Shown here one piece after another: positions 12,022-23,796 of a DNA stretch of 64,000 nt. Every line of letters begins with the position of its first letter. Position 1 is the stretch's first letter. The notes under the pieces are model-generated. The model was not told where the DNA came from and ran no database searches. It saw nothing but the letters and a program-made list of their open reading frames with translations. The stretch is from assembly GCA_964019155.1 (NCBI GenBank), contig OZ025244.1:5035419-5099418 (forward strand), in the 5' to 3' direction. Position numbers and translations under genes: made by a program. The DNA comes from Osedax fenrisi. Taxonomy: Eukaryota > Annelida > Polychaeta > Sabellida > Siboglinidae.

Positions 12022-15000
12022 GCCGTATATCCAATACATTATAGACATACATATTATACGGGTATACCCTATATATAGGTTAGGCCTCGGTTATAATATG
12101 TATGTCTATAACGTATTGGATATACGGCGTATATTCAATATGCTATAGACATACATACATATGCGGTGAATGACGTGCATATGTTAACACTTGCTAACAA
12201 TGTATGGCAGTGTTGCCTGCATTGTTTCATGTTTAATTTCATATATCTTCTTCGTTACAATTTAAGCGGATATCTTGACTCCATAACTATAGTTATATAT
12301 TTATAGACGTATACGTCGTTGATAAAAATACCAATTGTTTAGTTATATTCGTATCTTAAAATGATTATATTTCACCGTGTGATTAACGTACGAAATACTG
12401 GAGTACATCTCATATCTTAATACCTTGAAATACTGACTAGCCACACCTCGCCTTATAATCCCTTCTTTAACCTTCCATCTCCCCGCCAGGCTAGCAGTAT
12501 GGTAGAAGATATCCGTAATGTATTTATTGGTATGTTGTCTAAAGTATCATGGATGGACAGTACTGCACATAATGCTGCCGTTGCCAAGGTAAACAACAAC
12601 TCACCAATAACTTAATAATTAGCGATAATGGGTGTTCCTTCATAATATAAATATTTTAATAATCAATTTATATTTCATTAATATATCATAGTATATATAT
12701 TTTATATTTTAATCATGCTATTTATTTAAATAAAAAGTTTGTTTTTAATAAATTACTGCATTCTATATAAAATAATTATTTGTTAAATGTTTTTCTTGAC
12801 TATTTATCTATCTATTAATACATTCATTATCATTAATGTAACCTTCTCGTCACTTTCGCCCCCGCACAGGCACGTGCCATCAAGAAGGACATCGGATACC
12901 CCGAGGCCCTGATGAATGAGAACGAGATAGATGAAATATACAAGTTTTTAGACACAAATGACAATTCCTACTACGAGAACACCATTAGCACCTGGACTCA
13001 GACATGGAAGACCATGATCCTTAACTTCGGCAAGAAAAATGACCGTGCTGCGTTAGTAACTTAGCGGTCTGTTAGCGGTATGTTGTGGGGTTGATTTCTT
13101 GATAGTTTATTTTTGTTTTAATTATTAATTAATTTAGTTGTTAGTGTAGAGTGATATTATATTTAATTATATTAGTTTTTTAATATATAGTCGAAAGAAT
13201 TTTAGAACGTATAAAAATTTAAGAATTTTAAACCTATAAAATATATATACGATAAATAAGAATATAAAGACAAATAAAACATATAAGACAAATATCCTAT
13301 TGCCTTGTTATAGATTAGTAGTTAACACTTAGTTTTTATAATGAAATAATAATTTAAAACATATTATTTTTTATTTTAAAAGTGCATAGTTTGATACGAT
13401 TTTAAATTATAAACAACACATAGTTACAAAATATGTCCCTATCTAGTTGGAGGTGTTTATTTGTGCAAATAAATAGAATTACATGATTTCGTGTGACTGT
13501 TATATCTTTCCTTTAATATCTTTGGTTACCGTACAAATTATGATTATAAATGTTTTAAAAATAAACGAATAATAATCATAAATATAATTAAAATTCACTT
13601 ATTGATATATAGATTAATTTATTTCTGAATCGATTGATATAAATTATAATTATATATATATATATAAATCATATATAAATGTATACATACAACAAAATGT
13701 TTACATATAATTATATATAAAAAAATGAATAATAAAATCAATTCAACCTATAATTTATAAACATATAAATAATATAAGCATAATATAGATATATTTATAT
13801 ATATAAGTATGTATATATTTCACAAGTATACAAATTATTGAAATATAACAATAGTATCGCTTATAATCATTTAATAATAATAATAAGAATAAGAATAATA
13901 ATAATTAATAATATAAATAATATCATTAATGATAAAATTCACTACCGCTAGATGGAGTATGGGACCTACAACTGTGAACGCTTACTATGAGCCCGGTCTT
14001 AACCGAATTAGTTAGTATCCATGGTTACGTGATTAGTGTCCGAAGTAGTACACGTGACTCGTTAATGTGTTATGTAACCATCACGTGGTATTACGTAAGT
14101 TTATGTTATGTGGTTTAGTAATTAGCTAGTAAACAAACCGATATATGTGTAACATGGGGATAAAAATACAAAAGAGTAAATATTGGAATATAAAATATTA
14201 GAGAAATTTAGAAAAGCTCGAAAGTGAATATTTTAGTTAAGTTCGTATTATTATAGACAAATATATATATATCTATTTTATATGGAAGACATTTTTTTCT
14301 AGAATAAAATAAATTTAACTTAAATAATAAATACTATTATAATAAATTATAACATATATAGCCGATATATAAATACAATACACGAAATTCTGAACAGCTG
14401 TCCCTGCTGCCATCTTACAAGTACCGTTCTATCACAAGGACTACCCTAAGTACCTGAACTTCGCCGGTATCGGTTACATCATAGGTCATGAACTCACTCA
14501 CGGATTCGATAACTCCGGTTAGCCACTAGTGATATTACGTAATAGTTGATACGCCATACATTTCTGATTACGTCATATGCTATCCCAGTAAGTAAATTAA
14601 TCAATGTTCATAATAAGATTTACAATCAAACAAGTATTCAGATTACAATCATGGGCTATGTATTGATTACGATCAAAGATTTTGATTAGATTAAAATAGT
14701 ATTATAATCAATGATTACCAACTGATCGTGAATCTATGTTAGTGATCATGATGACAGCAGTTAACAATCATTGATTACTATCTTATTACAATCAATGATT
14801 TAGAAGTGTAGTTCGTAATTAAAGCATAATTGCTTATCAATGATTGTACTATGATTATAATAGTATTGTGATCAGTTAATCACAAATAACTGGGTATTTA
14901 TAAACGTTATCTATACTTTTACTTTATTGATTATTATAAATAAATATCTCTACACAAATATGACTAATAATTTTAATAGATTTGAATATAAGATATTAGT

Positions 15001-15129
15001 ATACTATATATCTATATATTAAAGTATGTTTAAATTTTTATAAGTAAACACGTACTCTAAATTTGTGGATGAAAGGATTCTACTAAAATAACAATAACAA
15101 TACAAATAATAATATGTATATAACATATA

Positions 15130-15184
<55 letters not shown>

Positions 15185-15424
15185 GAGTGTTAATACTGGC
15201 TACTATGATATTAAAACCTAACGGCAATACGATACATGTTACCATGTGACCAATGGTCATTGGACATTGTACATAACCACGCCCCCTTATTACATGTGAC
15301 CTCGCCCTACAGGTAAGGAATACGATCTTAACGGTAACGAGCGTCGTTGGTGGTCTGACGAAGTTATCGCCAAGTACACGAAGAGGGCGCAGTGCTTCGT
15401 GAAAATGGTAATATCAGACCCATA

Positions 15425-15479
<55 letters not shown>

Positions 15480-15773
15480 TGTAAATATAATGCTCTTATA
15501 TCGTACGTCGTTCACAGTTATTGTATCTCAAACATAGGACGGTAGTTTACAAAATACCTCCACCACACAGTATTACTATCTCACCATCGCACTCCACCTA
15601 TCGGTACATACCTAACCGCACATCGCACACCACTCAACTACAGTACAACAACTTCTACGTACCGGAAGTAAAGAAATACGTTAACGGAACTCTCACTTTG
15701 AATGAGAACTTGGCCGATAACGGAGGAATTCTGGAATCTTACCGCGTTAGTTGTTCAAACTTATGTATATATG

Positions 15774-15850
<77 letters not shown>

Positions 15851-16476
15851 ATGGCCAATAAAGGGGTTCAAACGAGTCTACTTTTCAATAGTGTTATTAG
15901 AAATTCTCAAACAAAACTAAATAATTTTAAACAAAAATAACCAGTACATCATAATTATATTTTTTAATATTGTCTCTATGGAATTGTACAAACATATTTT
16001 ATTTATATATAGCAAAAGAAATTAGATGAATAGCTTCAATACGTGTATCTAGATACTCATATATATATATATATATATACGCAAACATAGCAACACAGTT
16101 TATTCCGAGTACAATGCATTTGAAAAGTCAACAATAAATTAATTCAATTAAATTCAAATAAATTATAAAGTAATACAATTATGCATTCATCAAATACAAA
16201 ATCAATGTTATAAAGTATAGTATTATATTTTCTTATATATATATATCTCTTTATATATACATTTTATGTTTATATAATTTATATATTATATATTATAAAA
16301 TAGAAATTTAAGTTTATAGACTTTTTTGTACATGTCATTATATAATAATTATAAGAATCAATATATATATATATAATTACAATAAATAAATAGTAAATAT
16401 ACACAAATAATATATCAAAATAAGCTCTATATACAAAGATAAATGGTAATACATATATAATTAAAATAATGTAAGA

Positions 16477-16516
<40 letters not shown>

Positions 16517-18287
16517 AATGACTGTATAAATAAAATAAATATAAAAAATCTAGTTTTTTAATTTTTGAAATCGTGATTATGTTATATATAAAACATTATA
16601 TAAAAATTTATAATAGTTTGGAATGTAGATATAAAAATAAATTATTTATTTTATAAATCAAATAAATGTAAAAAATCATGTTTTTTAATTTTTAAAATCG
16701 TATTTATATTATATATATATCTAATATACTTACTTACTTACTTTGGTCGTCTTTGCAGACGCTTCACTTAACATACTCATTTTTTCCAGTCATCTCTGTC
16801 ATTCATCATTTTCGCTAATTAGTTCGTGCTGCAAGTAAATTGCCAATGTATGATATTCGATTTCTATCTCTTCTTGTATGACCATCTTGGGGGTCCCATA
16901 CAATTAGTTTACTTGCAATTTCTTCGGTGTGACGATAACAGTGTCAGACAGACGCATTCTTCTCTCTTTTATTTTTAATGATATTGCAGGTAGTTTTCCA
17001 TATAAAATATCATTTCTCATATGATCTTTCAATGACATATTATAAACCATTCATAACATTCTTGTGTAGCATCCATCTAATTTCTTAGTGAGTGCTTTTG
17101 TTAGAGTCCATGTTTGAGTCATGCGCCATATAATAAAACTGCTTCAACGGTTGCTACAAAAAGTCTTGTTTTTTCTTATCTTTGATGTCCATATTTTTCT
17201 TAGATTATGACAAGCCTTCCATGCAAGCGCTTTTCTTACATTAATGTCTTTTTCTGTACTTTCTATCCATGATCCTAGATATTTGAAATTCTTGACTACT
17301 TTTATCGTTGTACCATTTCTAGATTTCACATCAATAGGTACTTCGTGGTTGAATGCTTGAACTTCGGATTTCTTAGCATTACAGTGTAGACCCACTTTTC
17401 CTGCTTCGTGTTCTAGAATGTTTAAAATGTCTATAGCTTGTTCTTTTTCTTCAGTGATTAATGCAAGATCGTCAGAAAATTTAGATCAGTAATAGTTATT
17501 GGTGCCATTAGTCTGCTCTGTCTTTTTCGTAATTGTAATCCAAGTTCTACTTCTCTGTTATGATATGTTTGCCTCATAACGTAGTCGAGAACAATTAAGA
17601 AGAGATATGGAGCCAATGTGTTACCTTGTAATACTCCTGCTCTAATTTCAAATAGGATGGTTTCTCCGTCAGGCGTTAATATTCGAGCCCTTATGTTCTT
17701 GTATAGTATCTATTGATGCGAGAAGTCGTGTTGGAATATCATAAGCTTTCAGAATTGTCATCATCATTCCTCTGTGAATTGGATAAAATGTCAACATATA
17801 CAATTATTAAAAATAATTAAATACTGGTATACATTAATGTTAGTATTAAATACTAACATACAATAAAACACCTTATATCTTCCTCCGTCCTTCACATATC
17901 GGTCAGTCTGCTTCTGATCCTCAGTCGATAGCGTCCCTCCCGCTAAGGTATTTTATTTTATAACTCGCTACCGCTGTCAACAATGTTATGTCAACCAGTG
18001 GTATGGCCAATAAAGGGCTTCAATTGATTATATTTTTCAATAGGTTTTATTGGAAATTCTCATTCAAAATACCAGTACAAATATTATCGTAGGTATACGA
18101 ATACAAAATATAAATAGTATATTTACCTTAGACGAAATAGTGAACTATCTGCTTATTATATGTTAGAAACTCTCCTTACCATTCAACGTAATATTAAGAA
18201 GTATTTTTTTAAATAAATGATATTAAATTAGTGTGTTTCCTGCGTGCGATCTAGGTACTATTTATTATGTCCTATACCCACTCTACT

Positions 18288-18344
<57 letters not shown>

Positions 18345-19044
18345 TATTGTAAAAAAATACATCTGAAATATAATAAATAAAATAGGTAAATAATAAATCG
18401 AAATATCCGATATATATATACATATATATATGTATAACAATATAATATGAATATAAATACACACTATGAAATACACGTAGACAAATATTAATCACCACCA
18501 CCATCACCCCTAAACAGGCATACCGTGCTTACATCGCCCGTAACGGTGGTGTTGAGGAACCCCTACTTCCGGGTCTTGGTATGGACACACATCAGTTGTT
18601 CTACTTGAACTCCGCTCAGATCTGGTGCGGTAAAGTGAGGGCTACATACGCCTGGAACTGGGATCTTAAGGAAGTCCACTCCCCTATGAGATACAGGTAA
18701 CGTAACCCATGTACTACTGGTTATTTATGTATTTAATCACATATACAAATAACTGATACAAATGGATCCATAGAGAAGTTATAGACTTTTACATATGATA
18801 AATAACTGTTAATGACCCAAGAAAATACAATACATATATGTAAATATGTTTTGAGTAATAGTTCATTATACGTTATTTATAAACATAAGACACGATGTAT
18901 CTAGATAGAGTTTACTCCAAATACGACTCTTCGAAATTAAATTATAATTAAAATATATATGGATAATTGTATTATATATATTCATAATTACTTAACATGA
19001 ATAAACTCGAATTTGCGATAATATATAATCGCATTATATTATAT

Positions 19045-19085
<41 letters not shown>

Positions 19086-19219
19086 TGAATATTTTTATGT
19101 ATTATTAAAACATCTACAGAGTATGGGGATCGATGATCAACTCCCCAGGATTCCACAAGGCTTTCAAATGTGCCAAGGGTACTAAAATGAACCCTACTCG
19201 CGGATGCCAAATGTGGTAG
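7226..19219 (+). CDS. Gene A: secreted M13 zinc metallopeptidase (neprilysin-like), exons 3-18
   Basis: Sixteen exons join in frame: 7226-7308, 7502-7595, 7836-8047, 8363-8518, 9546-9632, 10011-10191, 11081-11232, 11689-11820, 12490-12588, 12870-13051, 13952-14010, 14398-14517, 15313-15407, 15644-15745, 18518-18696, 19120-19219. They give about 676 residues ending at TAG. M13 landmarks in order: [47 protein letters not shown] (the two His ligands and the catalytic Glu), ENLADNGG (third zinc ligand), LPGL, HSPMRYR (substrate-binding His and Arg) and C-terminal CQMW. Cysteines match five known neprilysin disulfides if exon 2 is included. Family members cleave short extracellular peptides. No break is seen. 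Exons 1-2 (signal peptide and CxxxxC) are not in the window, so this is a 5'-partial model; they should lie upstream, unless lost. An alternative is that gene A borrows another 5' exon. Confidence 0.93.
7502..7595 (+). CDS. Gene A exon 4
   Basis: Encodes [20 protein letters not shown] and onward to IIAIFNK, the helix following the GGW-like block. Starts phase 0, ends phase 1, donor GTACAC. Gene B has N instead of the first D. Confidence 0.9.
7836..8047 (+). CDS. Gene A exon 5
   Basis: Contains [17 protein letters not shown] (the Cys equivalent to neprilysin Cys143) and [10 protein letters not shown], a family signature, then NNIGLS. Phase 1 to phase 0, donor GTTAGT. The 70 codons are open in both copies. 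Confidence 0.93.
8363..8518 (+). CDS. Gene A exon 6
   Basis: Encodes [32 protein letters not shown] and LKTFAK; the DQP and REYF segments are the M13 'DQ...L..R.YY' motif. The acceptor CAATGCAG keeps phase 0. An open frame extends about 30 bases upstream into the intron but is not needed. Confidence 0.92.
8998..9070 (+). pseudogene. tRNA-derived relic in gene A intron 6
   Basis: Carries an A-box (TAGCTCAGTTGG, 9004-9015) and B-box (GGTTCAAGCCC, 9049-9059), the internal Pol III promoter of tRNAs. The 3' side ends CCGGACCA, but the 5' side does not pair with it and no anticodon stem can be drawn, so this is a decayed tRNA or the head of a tRNA-derived SINE. The same relic sits at the same place in gene B (50590-50662), so it predates the duplication. 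A short (GAT)n run at 9340-9352 could be the SINE tail. Confidence 0.65.
9546..9632 (+). CDS. Gene A exon 7
   Basis: Encodes [15 protein letters not shown] and [12 protein letters not shown], matching the 'F-E-x-x-L-A' helix of M13 enzymes. Phase 0 on both sides, donor GTTAGT. Gene B has K in place of the motif Glu. Confidence 0.9.
10011..10191 (+). CDS. Gene A exon 8
   Basis: Sixty codons from [19 protein letters not shown] to NTVIINW, the helical lid domain. Phase 0 to phase 1, donor GTATGT. This is the exon that differs most from gene B, with about ten replacements. Confidence 0.92.
11081..11232 (+). CDS. Gene A exon 9
   Basis: Encodes [32 protein letters not shown] and [10 protein letters not shown], the family's 'tp-r-t-anYl-wr-v' helix. 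The acceptor CACTAAAG supplies GT to complete the Gly codon. Donor GTTAGT. Confidence 0.92.
11689..11820 (+). CDS. Gene A exon 10
   Basis: Encodes [18 protein letters not shown] then [19 protein letters not shown]; the Cys corresponds to the neprilysin Cys that pairs with the one in exon 5, and AVGRMYI is the 'avGrlYv' motif. The frame is open 70 nt upstream, but the CTACAG acceptor fits phase 0 and the family length. Confidence 0.92.
12017..12133. repeat. 42-bp-arm inverted repeat in gene A intron 10
   Basis: The left arm 12017-12058 is the reverse complement of the right arm 12092-12133 with one mismatch, around a 33-nt loop. In gene B (53749-53790) only the right arm exists. The loop in gene A matches the reverse complement of the sequence beside that arm in gene B, so an inverted copy of an existing intron segment was added. 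Confidence 0.9.
12490..12588 (+). CDS. Gene A exon 11
   Basis: Encodes [15 protein letters not shown] and [15 protein letters not shown], the conserved 'mv-I---F---l---WMD--t---A--K' helix. Phase 0 on both sides, donor GTAAAC. Confidence 0.93.
12870..13051 (+). CDS. Gene A exon 12
   Basis: Encodes [29 protein letters not shown] and [14 protein letters not shown] is a family hallmark. Ends in phase 2 (GC) so that GC+A makes Ala across the next junction. Donor GTTAGT. Confidence 0.93.
13052..13951 (+). other. Gene A intron 12, empty site of the TIR element
   Basis: A 900-bp intron with AT-rich sequence. At 13772-13774 it has a single ATA where gene B intron 12 carries a 2981-bp insertion flanked by ATA on both sides. 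Both intron halves align outside that point. Confidence 0.8.
13952..14010 (+). CDS. Gene A exon 13
   Basis: Encodes [23 protein letters not shown] is the M13 substrate-backbone-binding motif (Asn-Ala of neprilysin). Enters in phase 2 and leaves in phase 1, donor GTTAGT. Confidence 0.95.
14398..14517 (+). CDS. Gene A exon 14 (zinc site)
   Basis: Encodes [40 protein letters not shown] holds two zinc-ligand His and the catalytic Glu. The protein is identical in gene B; the few base changes are silent. Donor GTTAGC. Confidence 0.97.
14590..14895. repeat. Degenerate ATCAATGATTAC-rich block in intron 14
   Basis: The sextamers AATCAATGATT and GATTAC recur on both orientations through about 300 bp of intron, giving many short palindromes. 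The block is kept in gene B (59350-59690), where it has an extra segment near 59635-59685. No function is apparent. Confidence 0.5.
15313..15407 (+). CDS. Gene A exon 15
   Basis: Encodes [17 protein letters not shown] and AQCFVKM, the 'yD--Gn---WW' segment after the zinc helix and the Cys that pairs with the last Cys of the protein in neprilysin. Donor GTAATA. Confidence 0.94.
15644..15745 (+). CDS. Gene A exon 16
   Basis: Encodes [20 protein letters not shown] then [19 protein letters not shown] carries the third zinc ligand Glu and the Asp that orients the first His. Phase 0 both sides, donor GTTAGT. Confidence 0.95.
15781..15837. repeat. (TA)n tract in gene A intron 16
   Basis: About 57 bp of alternating TA followed by (GT)n. 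A longer tract occupies the same position in gene B (60546-60613). Similar (TA)n tracts elsewhere in gene A introns lie near 11981-12020, 15137-15181, 15430-15473 and 18300-18340. Confidence 0.9.
15848..15915 (+). repeat. Intronic repeat unit, first copy
   Basis: TATGGCCAATAAAGG and the following about 55 bp recur at 18000-18070 in the same intron, flanking the LINE at 16728-17795 and other sequence. Gene B has only the first copy in the window (60635-60705). Confidence 0.7.
16728..17795 (-). mobile_element. Decayed non-LTR reverse transcriptase in gene A intron 16
   Basis: Minus strand: [19 protein letters not shown] (RT motif with GVLQGxTLAP) near 17640-17590, then an active-site SDDLALIT near 17480 that needs a one-base frameshift to read, then [15 protein letters not shown] near 17290 and a degraded C-terminal part. 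It ends at low coordinates in a (CTTA)n tail. The motifs are those of the RTE-like group, unlike the CR1/L2 pieces elsewhere in the window. It is 5'-truncated and dead. Gene B intron 16 has a different insertion. Confidence 0.75.
18000..18070 (+). repeat. Intronic repeat unit, second copy
   Basis: Second copy of the TATGGCCAATAAAGG unit, diverged from the copy at 15848-15915 at about ten positions. It is preceded by GTGG as in gene B, so it may be closer to the ancestral form. Confidence 0.65.
18518..18696 (+). CDS. Gene A exon 17
   Basis: Encodes [37 protein letters not shown] and [13 protein letters not shown], QLFxL, WC and HSPxxxR are all M13 signatures; the His and the Arg split across the next junction bind substrate. 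Ends in phase 2, donor GTAACG. The gene B equivalent is outside the window. Confidence 0.95.
19120..19219 (+). CDS. Gene A exon 18 and stop
   Basis: Encodes [20 protein letters not shown] then [12 protein letters not shown] and TAG. This is the standard M13 C-terminus ending C-x-x-W; both Cys close disulfides to the N-terminal and zinc regions in neprilysin. Confidence 0.95.
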
Positions 19220-19360
19220 ATCAATGAGATAGCTTCGTCAGTATATATTGTTGCGTAATAGTATATATTGTTACGTAATAGTATATATTATTACGTAATT
19301 ATATTTAATGGCGAAAGCTTCTAAAATATAATATATATTAAATAAAATAAATTCATTAAA
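19220..19360 (+). terminator. Gene A 3' UTR with polyadenylation signal
   Basis: AATAAA occurs at 19341-19346, 122 bases after the stop, which suits cleavage near 19355-19370. Other AATAAA matches lie further on, as expected in AT-rich DNA, so the exact site is uncertain. Confidence 0.5.
19241..19300 (+). repeat. Three tandem 20-bp units with TTACGTAA
   Basis: GTATATATTGTTRCGTAATA repeated three times in the 3' UTR, each with a TTACGTAA-like palindrome (the PAR bZIP/C/EBP consensus). Two units carry it intact; the first has TTGCGTAA. Confidence 0.85.
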
Positions 19361-19914
19361 ATGCTAAAAATGTTTACTCATTAATATTATTAATAGTAAT
19401 ATAATTTATAACACACAATAATATAAACATACATACACATACATATATACAACATACACACATATATATATACAACTATACACTGGCAAACGTTATTACG
19501 TTATTATTATTATCATTATTATTATCAGATTTATGTATAAAACCAGAATAATGTTAGAAAAGAATTTAACTAAAACATAACCCATAAATTATGATAAAAA
19601 ATTCTACAAATTATTCTATACATATAAATATATTAGATAATAGACATATATGTAAAATATATTAAAAAATCTTATACAAAATTAAATTTAAAATTATGTT
19701 AGTACTAAATTTGTATTTGTATAAATCATAATATTGAATAACCCATATATATATATATATAATTTAATAGTTATATACATTTATTTAGAAAACAATAATA
19801 TAAGACTCTATCAGGCTAAATACTGTCATTTATATTTGATGCATAACTATTCCACATTTCTAAATAATACATTAAGTTAGGATAACAGTTATTTGATCAT
19901 ATCATATAAGTCAT
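19361..19914. other. AT-rich intergenic DNA, nothing recognised
   Basis: Short (TA)n and TTATTA runs only; no open frame or element ends that I can support. Confidence 0.5.
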
Positions 19915-20279
19915 ATGATCCACACTGAGAAAAATAGATAAGTCAATGGACCCATATTATAGAAACTTGTGAGTCAGAGGTGGTAAGAGTTTTGACCCAC
20001 ATTTTTTTCAATATAAGTCAAGTGATCTATATTATCTAAAAACAATGGGTCTAAATTACCTACATTATTTTCTCAATATGGGTCAATGAACCCATTTATT
20101 AAAAATTACATGATTCAACTGACCCACTTTCATTTAAATATTATAGTTCAGATGATACACTTATACATTTATATATTTTAAATTAAATTATATTAATTAG
20201 GTTTTTTTTCTTTTTATATTATTTAGTATCTTAGTAGTAAGTAGTATCGTAGTAAAGTACTAAATGATATATATGTAGC

Positions 20280-20335
<56 letters not shown>

Positions 20336-20540
20336 ATATTTATATATATATATTATATAATTTCATTTAAGTTAGATTTAAATCTTAAATTCAATAATAA
20401 TAACATTTTAATACTGAAATAACATTTTTAATCAATATTCAATATTAAAATTCAATATCACCCACTTTGGTATATCTTACATAGGTCAATTGACCCATTT
20501 TATTAAAAACCAGACAAAAGACCTACATTATCAATACATG
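19915..20540. repeat. Repeat rich in TGGGTCAATGAACCCA-type palindromes
   Basis: GACCCA/TGGGTC words recur at least eight times between 19945 and 20510, several joined as near-palindromes such as GGTCAATTGACCCA. It begins with CACACTGAGAAAAATAG. A long (TA)n tract (20285-20340) lies within. It looks like a non-autonomous DNA element, but I cannot define terminal repeats or a target duplication. Confidence 0.35.
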
Positions 20541-20559
20541 TCAGTAGAAATTGCTAATA

Positions 20560-20986
20560 TTCAATTAGAAATGGTAGACAATTGCAGAACTATCTCAAGT
20601 TGTACACACATTTTCTAGTATTAAAGATACACTTGCTAGTCTAAACAATACAGTTTCGATACTAACCAACAACATTGAAATACTACAAAATAGTGAATTC
20701 TAAAAACATTAAAATTACTTTACTAGAAAAAATAAACTAGAACAATACTCGAAAAAGTCTAATATAATTATAATTGATAATTCGTGTTTTTAAGAAACCG
20801 AAAACCCACGTAAGACATTCATTGAATTTGAAAAAATGATTTGGATATAAAATCAAATATTTAGATATATTTGAAATTCATAGACTACCTACAAGAAATG
20901 AACAATAATATAAGATAGTGAAGTTTCATTTTAACGAAACTAAATTCAACTTGTTAACAAACTCAAAAAAACTCAAAAATACAATC
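20560..20986 (+). pseudogene. LINE ORF1 remnant
   Basis: Broken plus-strand frames read KDTLASLNNTVSILTNN, KLEQYSKKSNIIIIDNS and KFHFNETKFNLLTNSKK. These parallel the ORF1 of the LINE at 61512-61896 (IEQYSKK..., KFHFHETKSKF). Several stops. It is cut at 20986 by the left end of the terminal-inverted-repeat element. Confidence 0.6.
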
Positions 20987-21116
20987 CCCAAGCAACCAGA
21001 AACTAGTTGCCGAAACGTAACATTATATGTAAAATAATTTGATACAGTAGATGGTAAAATTATAGGTAGTTTGTGAGCAAATAAACGGTTTCTTTTTACA
21101 TATAAAAAATCAATAT

Positions 21117-21260
21117 TGGAACGTATAATTTTACCCTTAAATAAACACCTAGTGGAACGTATATTTTTACCCATGAATAAACATAAAGTGGAACGTATAT
21201 TTTTACCCATAAATAAATACCTAGTGGAACGTATATTTGTACCCATACACAGTAAAAAAG
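21117..21260 (+). repeat. 36-bp minisatellite, four units
   Basis: Units starting TGGAACGTATATTTTTACCC at 21117, 21153, 21189 and 21225. The same array has five units in the shorter element (55662-55845). Since 36 is a multiple of three, the minus strand shows a repeated frame, which I do not take as a gene. Confidence 0.9.
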
Positions 21261-21488
21261 AAACGTGCAACAATTCATTCATTTATTACAGGAACAATAC
21301 ACACAATATGGATATGATATAACACGTGAATAATATATATAATAATAAACTGGGAATGCAAGGGTATATTTGTAATGATAATAATATAAGTATGTATACA
21401 TATATAATCATATATGATTATAATATACATATATAGTATATAGTATGCGAATATAGAGGTTTCTGTTCATTACATTTCAAAGTATATA

Positions 21489-21525
<37 letters not shown>

Positions 21526-21583
21526 GAAATTTATGAAGACTATGCTAATATGTACGGAATGGTCCATTACGGATAGAAATATG

Positions 21584-21594
<11 letters not shown>

Positions 21595-21645
<51 letters not shown>
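21595..21645. repeat. (TA)n tract
   Basis: Alternating TA of about 50 bp within the long TIR element. Confidence 0.9.
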
Positions 21646-21649
<4 letters not shown>

Positions 21650-21812
21650 ATACATGACGGGCGGTACACTATGTAAATGAACATCGAGTGTAGGAGGTAA
21701 TTTACAACTGAATATAGGTGTATGTTGAACCAATGTTGGTTTTAGGTAGAGGTTTGACTATCACATGAATCATTTATGAATATAAGTGCATCATTGGTAA
21801 TGGCAAGGTCGT

Positions 21813-22958
<1,146 letters not shown>

Positions 22959-23373
22959 TTAATACTAATACTTCTACACATACCAATACCAACACTATTA
23001 ATACTAATCATACCAATACTATTTTAGTTATATACAACTACCAATATAGTAATCTATGGGTATATATTATATATTTGTATAACATATTTATCAAAAGAAA
23101 TGAATAATTGTAATTGTTATATATTAAAAATAACATAATAAATCGTATAAATCATATAGTACATTTAGTTCAGCAATGTATTGTCGTCTTGTTTAATCTT
23201 CCGGTCTGAATTTTTATCCATATCAGTTGATAAATTGTATAATGCATCTTATGGACAGCACCTGCAATTTAAATAATAATGTTAATATTGTTATATGAAA
23301 ATTAATGTGAGTGATATAATCTAGATTTAGTAATATACTTCCTTCATAGTATATATATATATATATCACTAAC

Positions 23374-23796
23374 AAAGTCATTTTTTTCTCCATTATTCTA
23401 TTGTCCAGAGATAGCCATTTTTTAATTCCCTCCACTGTAGTCTGTATCTTCGCTTTCCTCTTTAATAATTTTGTGGCAGAACTAAGTTACCAGCTATAGG
23501 TATTACCTACATTTTTATTTTAATAATGATTAATAAATAATATGTAACAATACTTATGTATAAATGATATATGTATAAAAACATACACTTGCCCCTTATT
23601 TATTAATATTAAATTGATATCACTTACCTTCTAAATTATGTAGAGTACTCATTATTTTATTAAACATATGTTCTATATATGATGGCGTAATTATATCTTG
23701 TTGCTGTCTAAATGGTTAATTGTAAATATTAAAATAAATATATTAAATACTATGATAAAACCTATAAGGAGATTGACTGGGAGTCTGTATATTCAT
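23374..23796 (-). pseudogene. Possible small spliced gene inside the TIR element
   Basis: Minus strand. Exon a (23796-23762) starts MNIQTPSQSPY and leaves AG; exon b (23707-23628) supplies A to make Arg, then reads QQQDIITPSYIEHMFNKIMS to HNLE and ends at a consensus GTAAGT donor. Phases agree. A third segment (23493-23374) has a clear basic frame, ATKLLKRKAKIQTTVEG then IKKWLSLDNRIMEKKMTL, ending at GTTAGT, but it joins exon b only with a frameshift. I recognise no family; a transposon-carried gene decayed by one indel is the simplest reading. Chance open frames in AT-rich DNA are the alternative. Confidence 0.3.

Noticed and set aside
21000..21040. Hammerhead ribozyme near the GCCGAAACGTAAC sequence at the TIR element end
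   Set aside because: A GAAAC core half is present, but no CUGANGA partner lies at a workable distance.
20926..21282. 118-codon minus frame with a 12-residue repeat (and a similar 103-codon one at 55552-55863)
   Set aside because: The 36-bp minisatellite keeps the frame open because its period is a multiple of three. No start context, and the surrounding frame is broken in the other copy.
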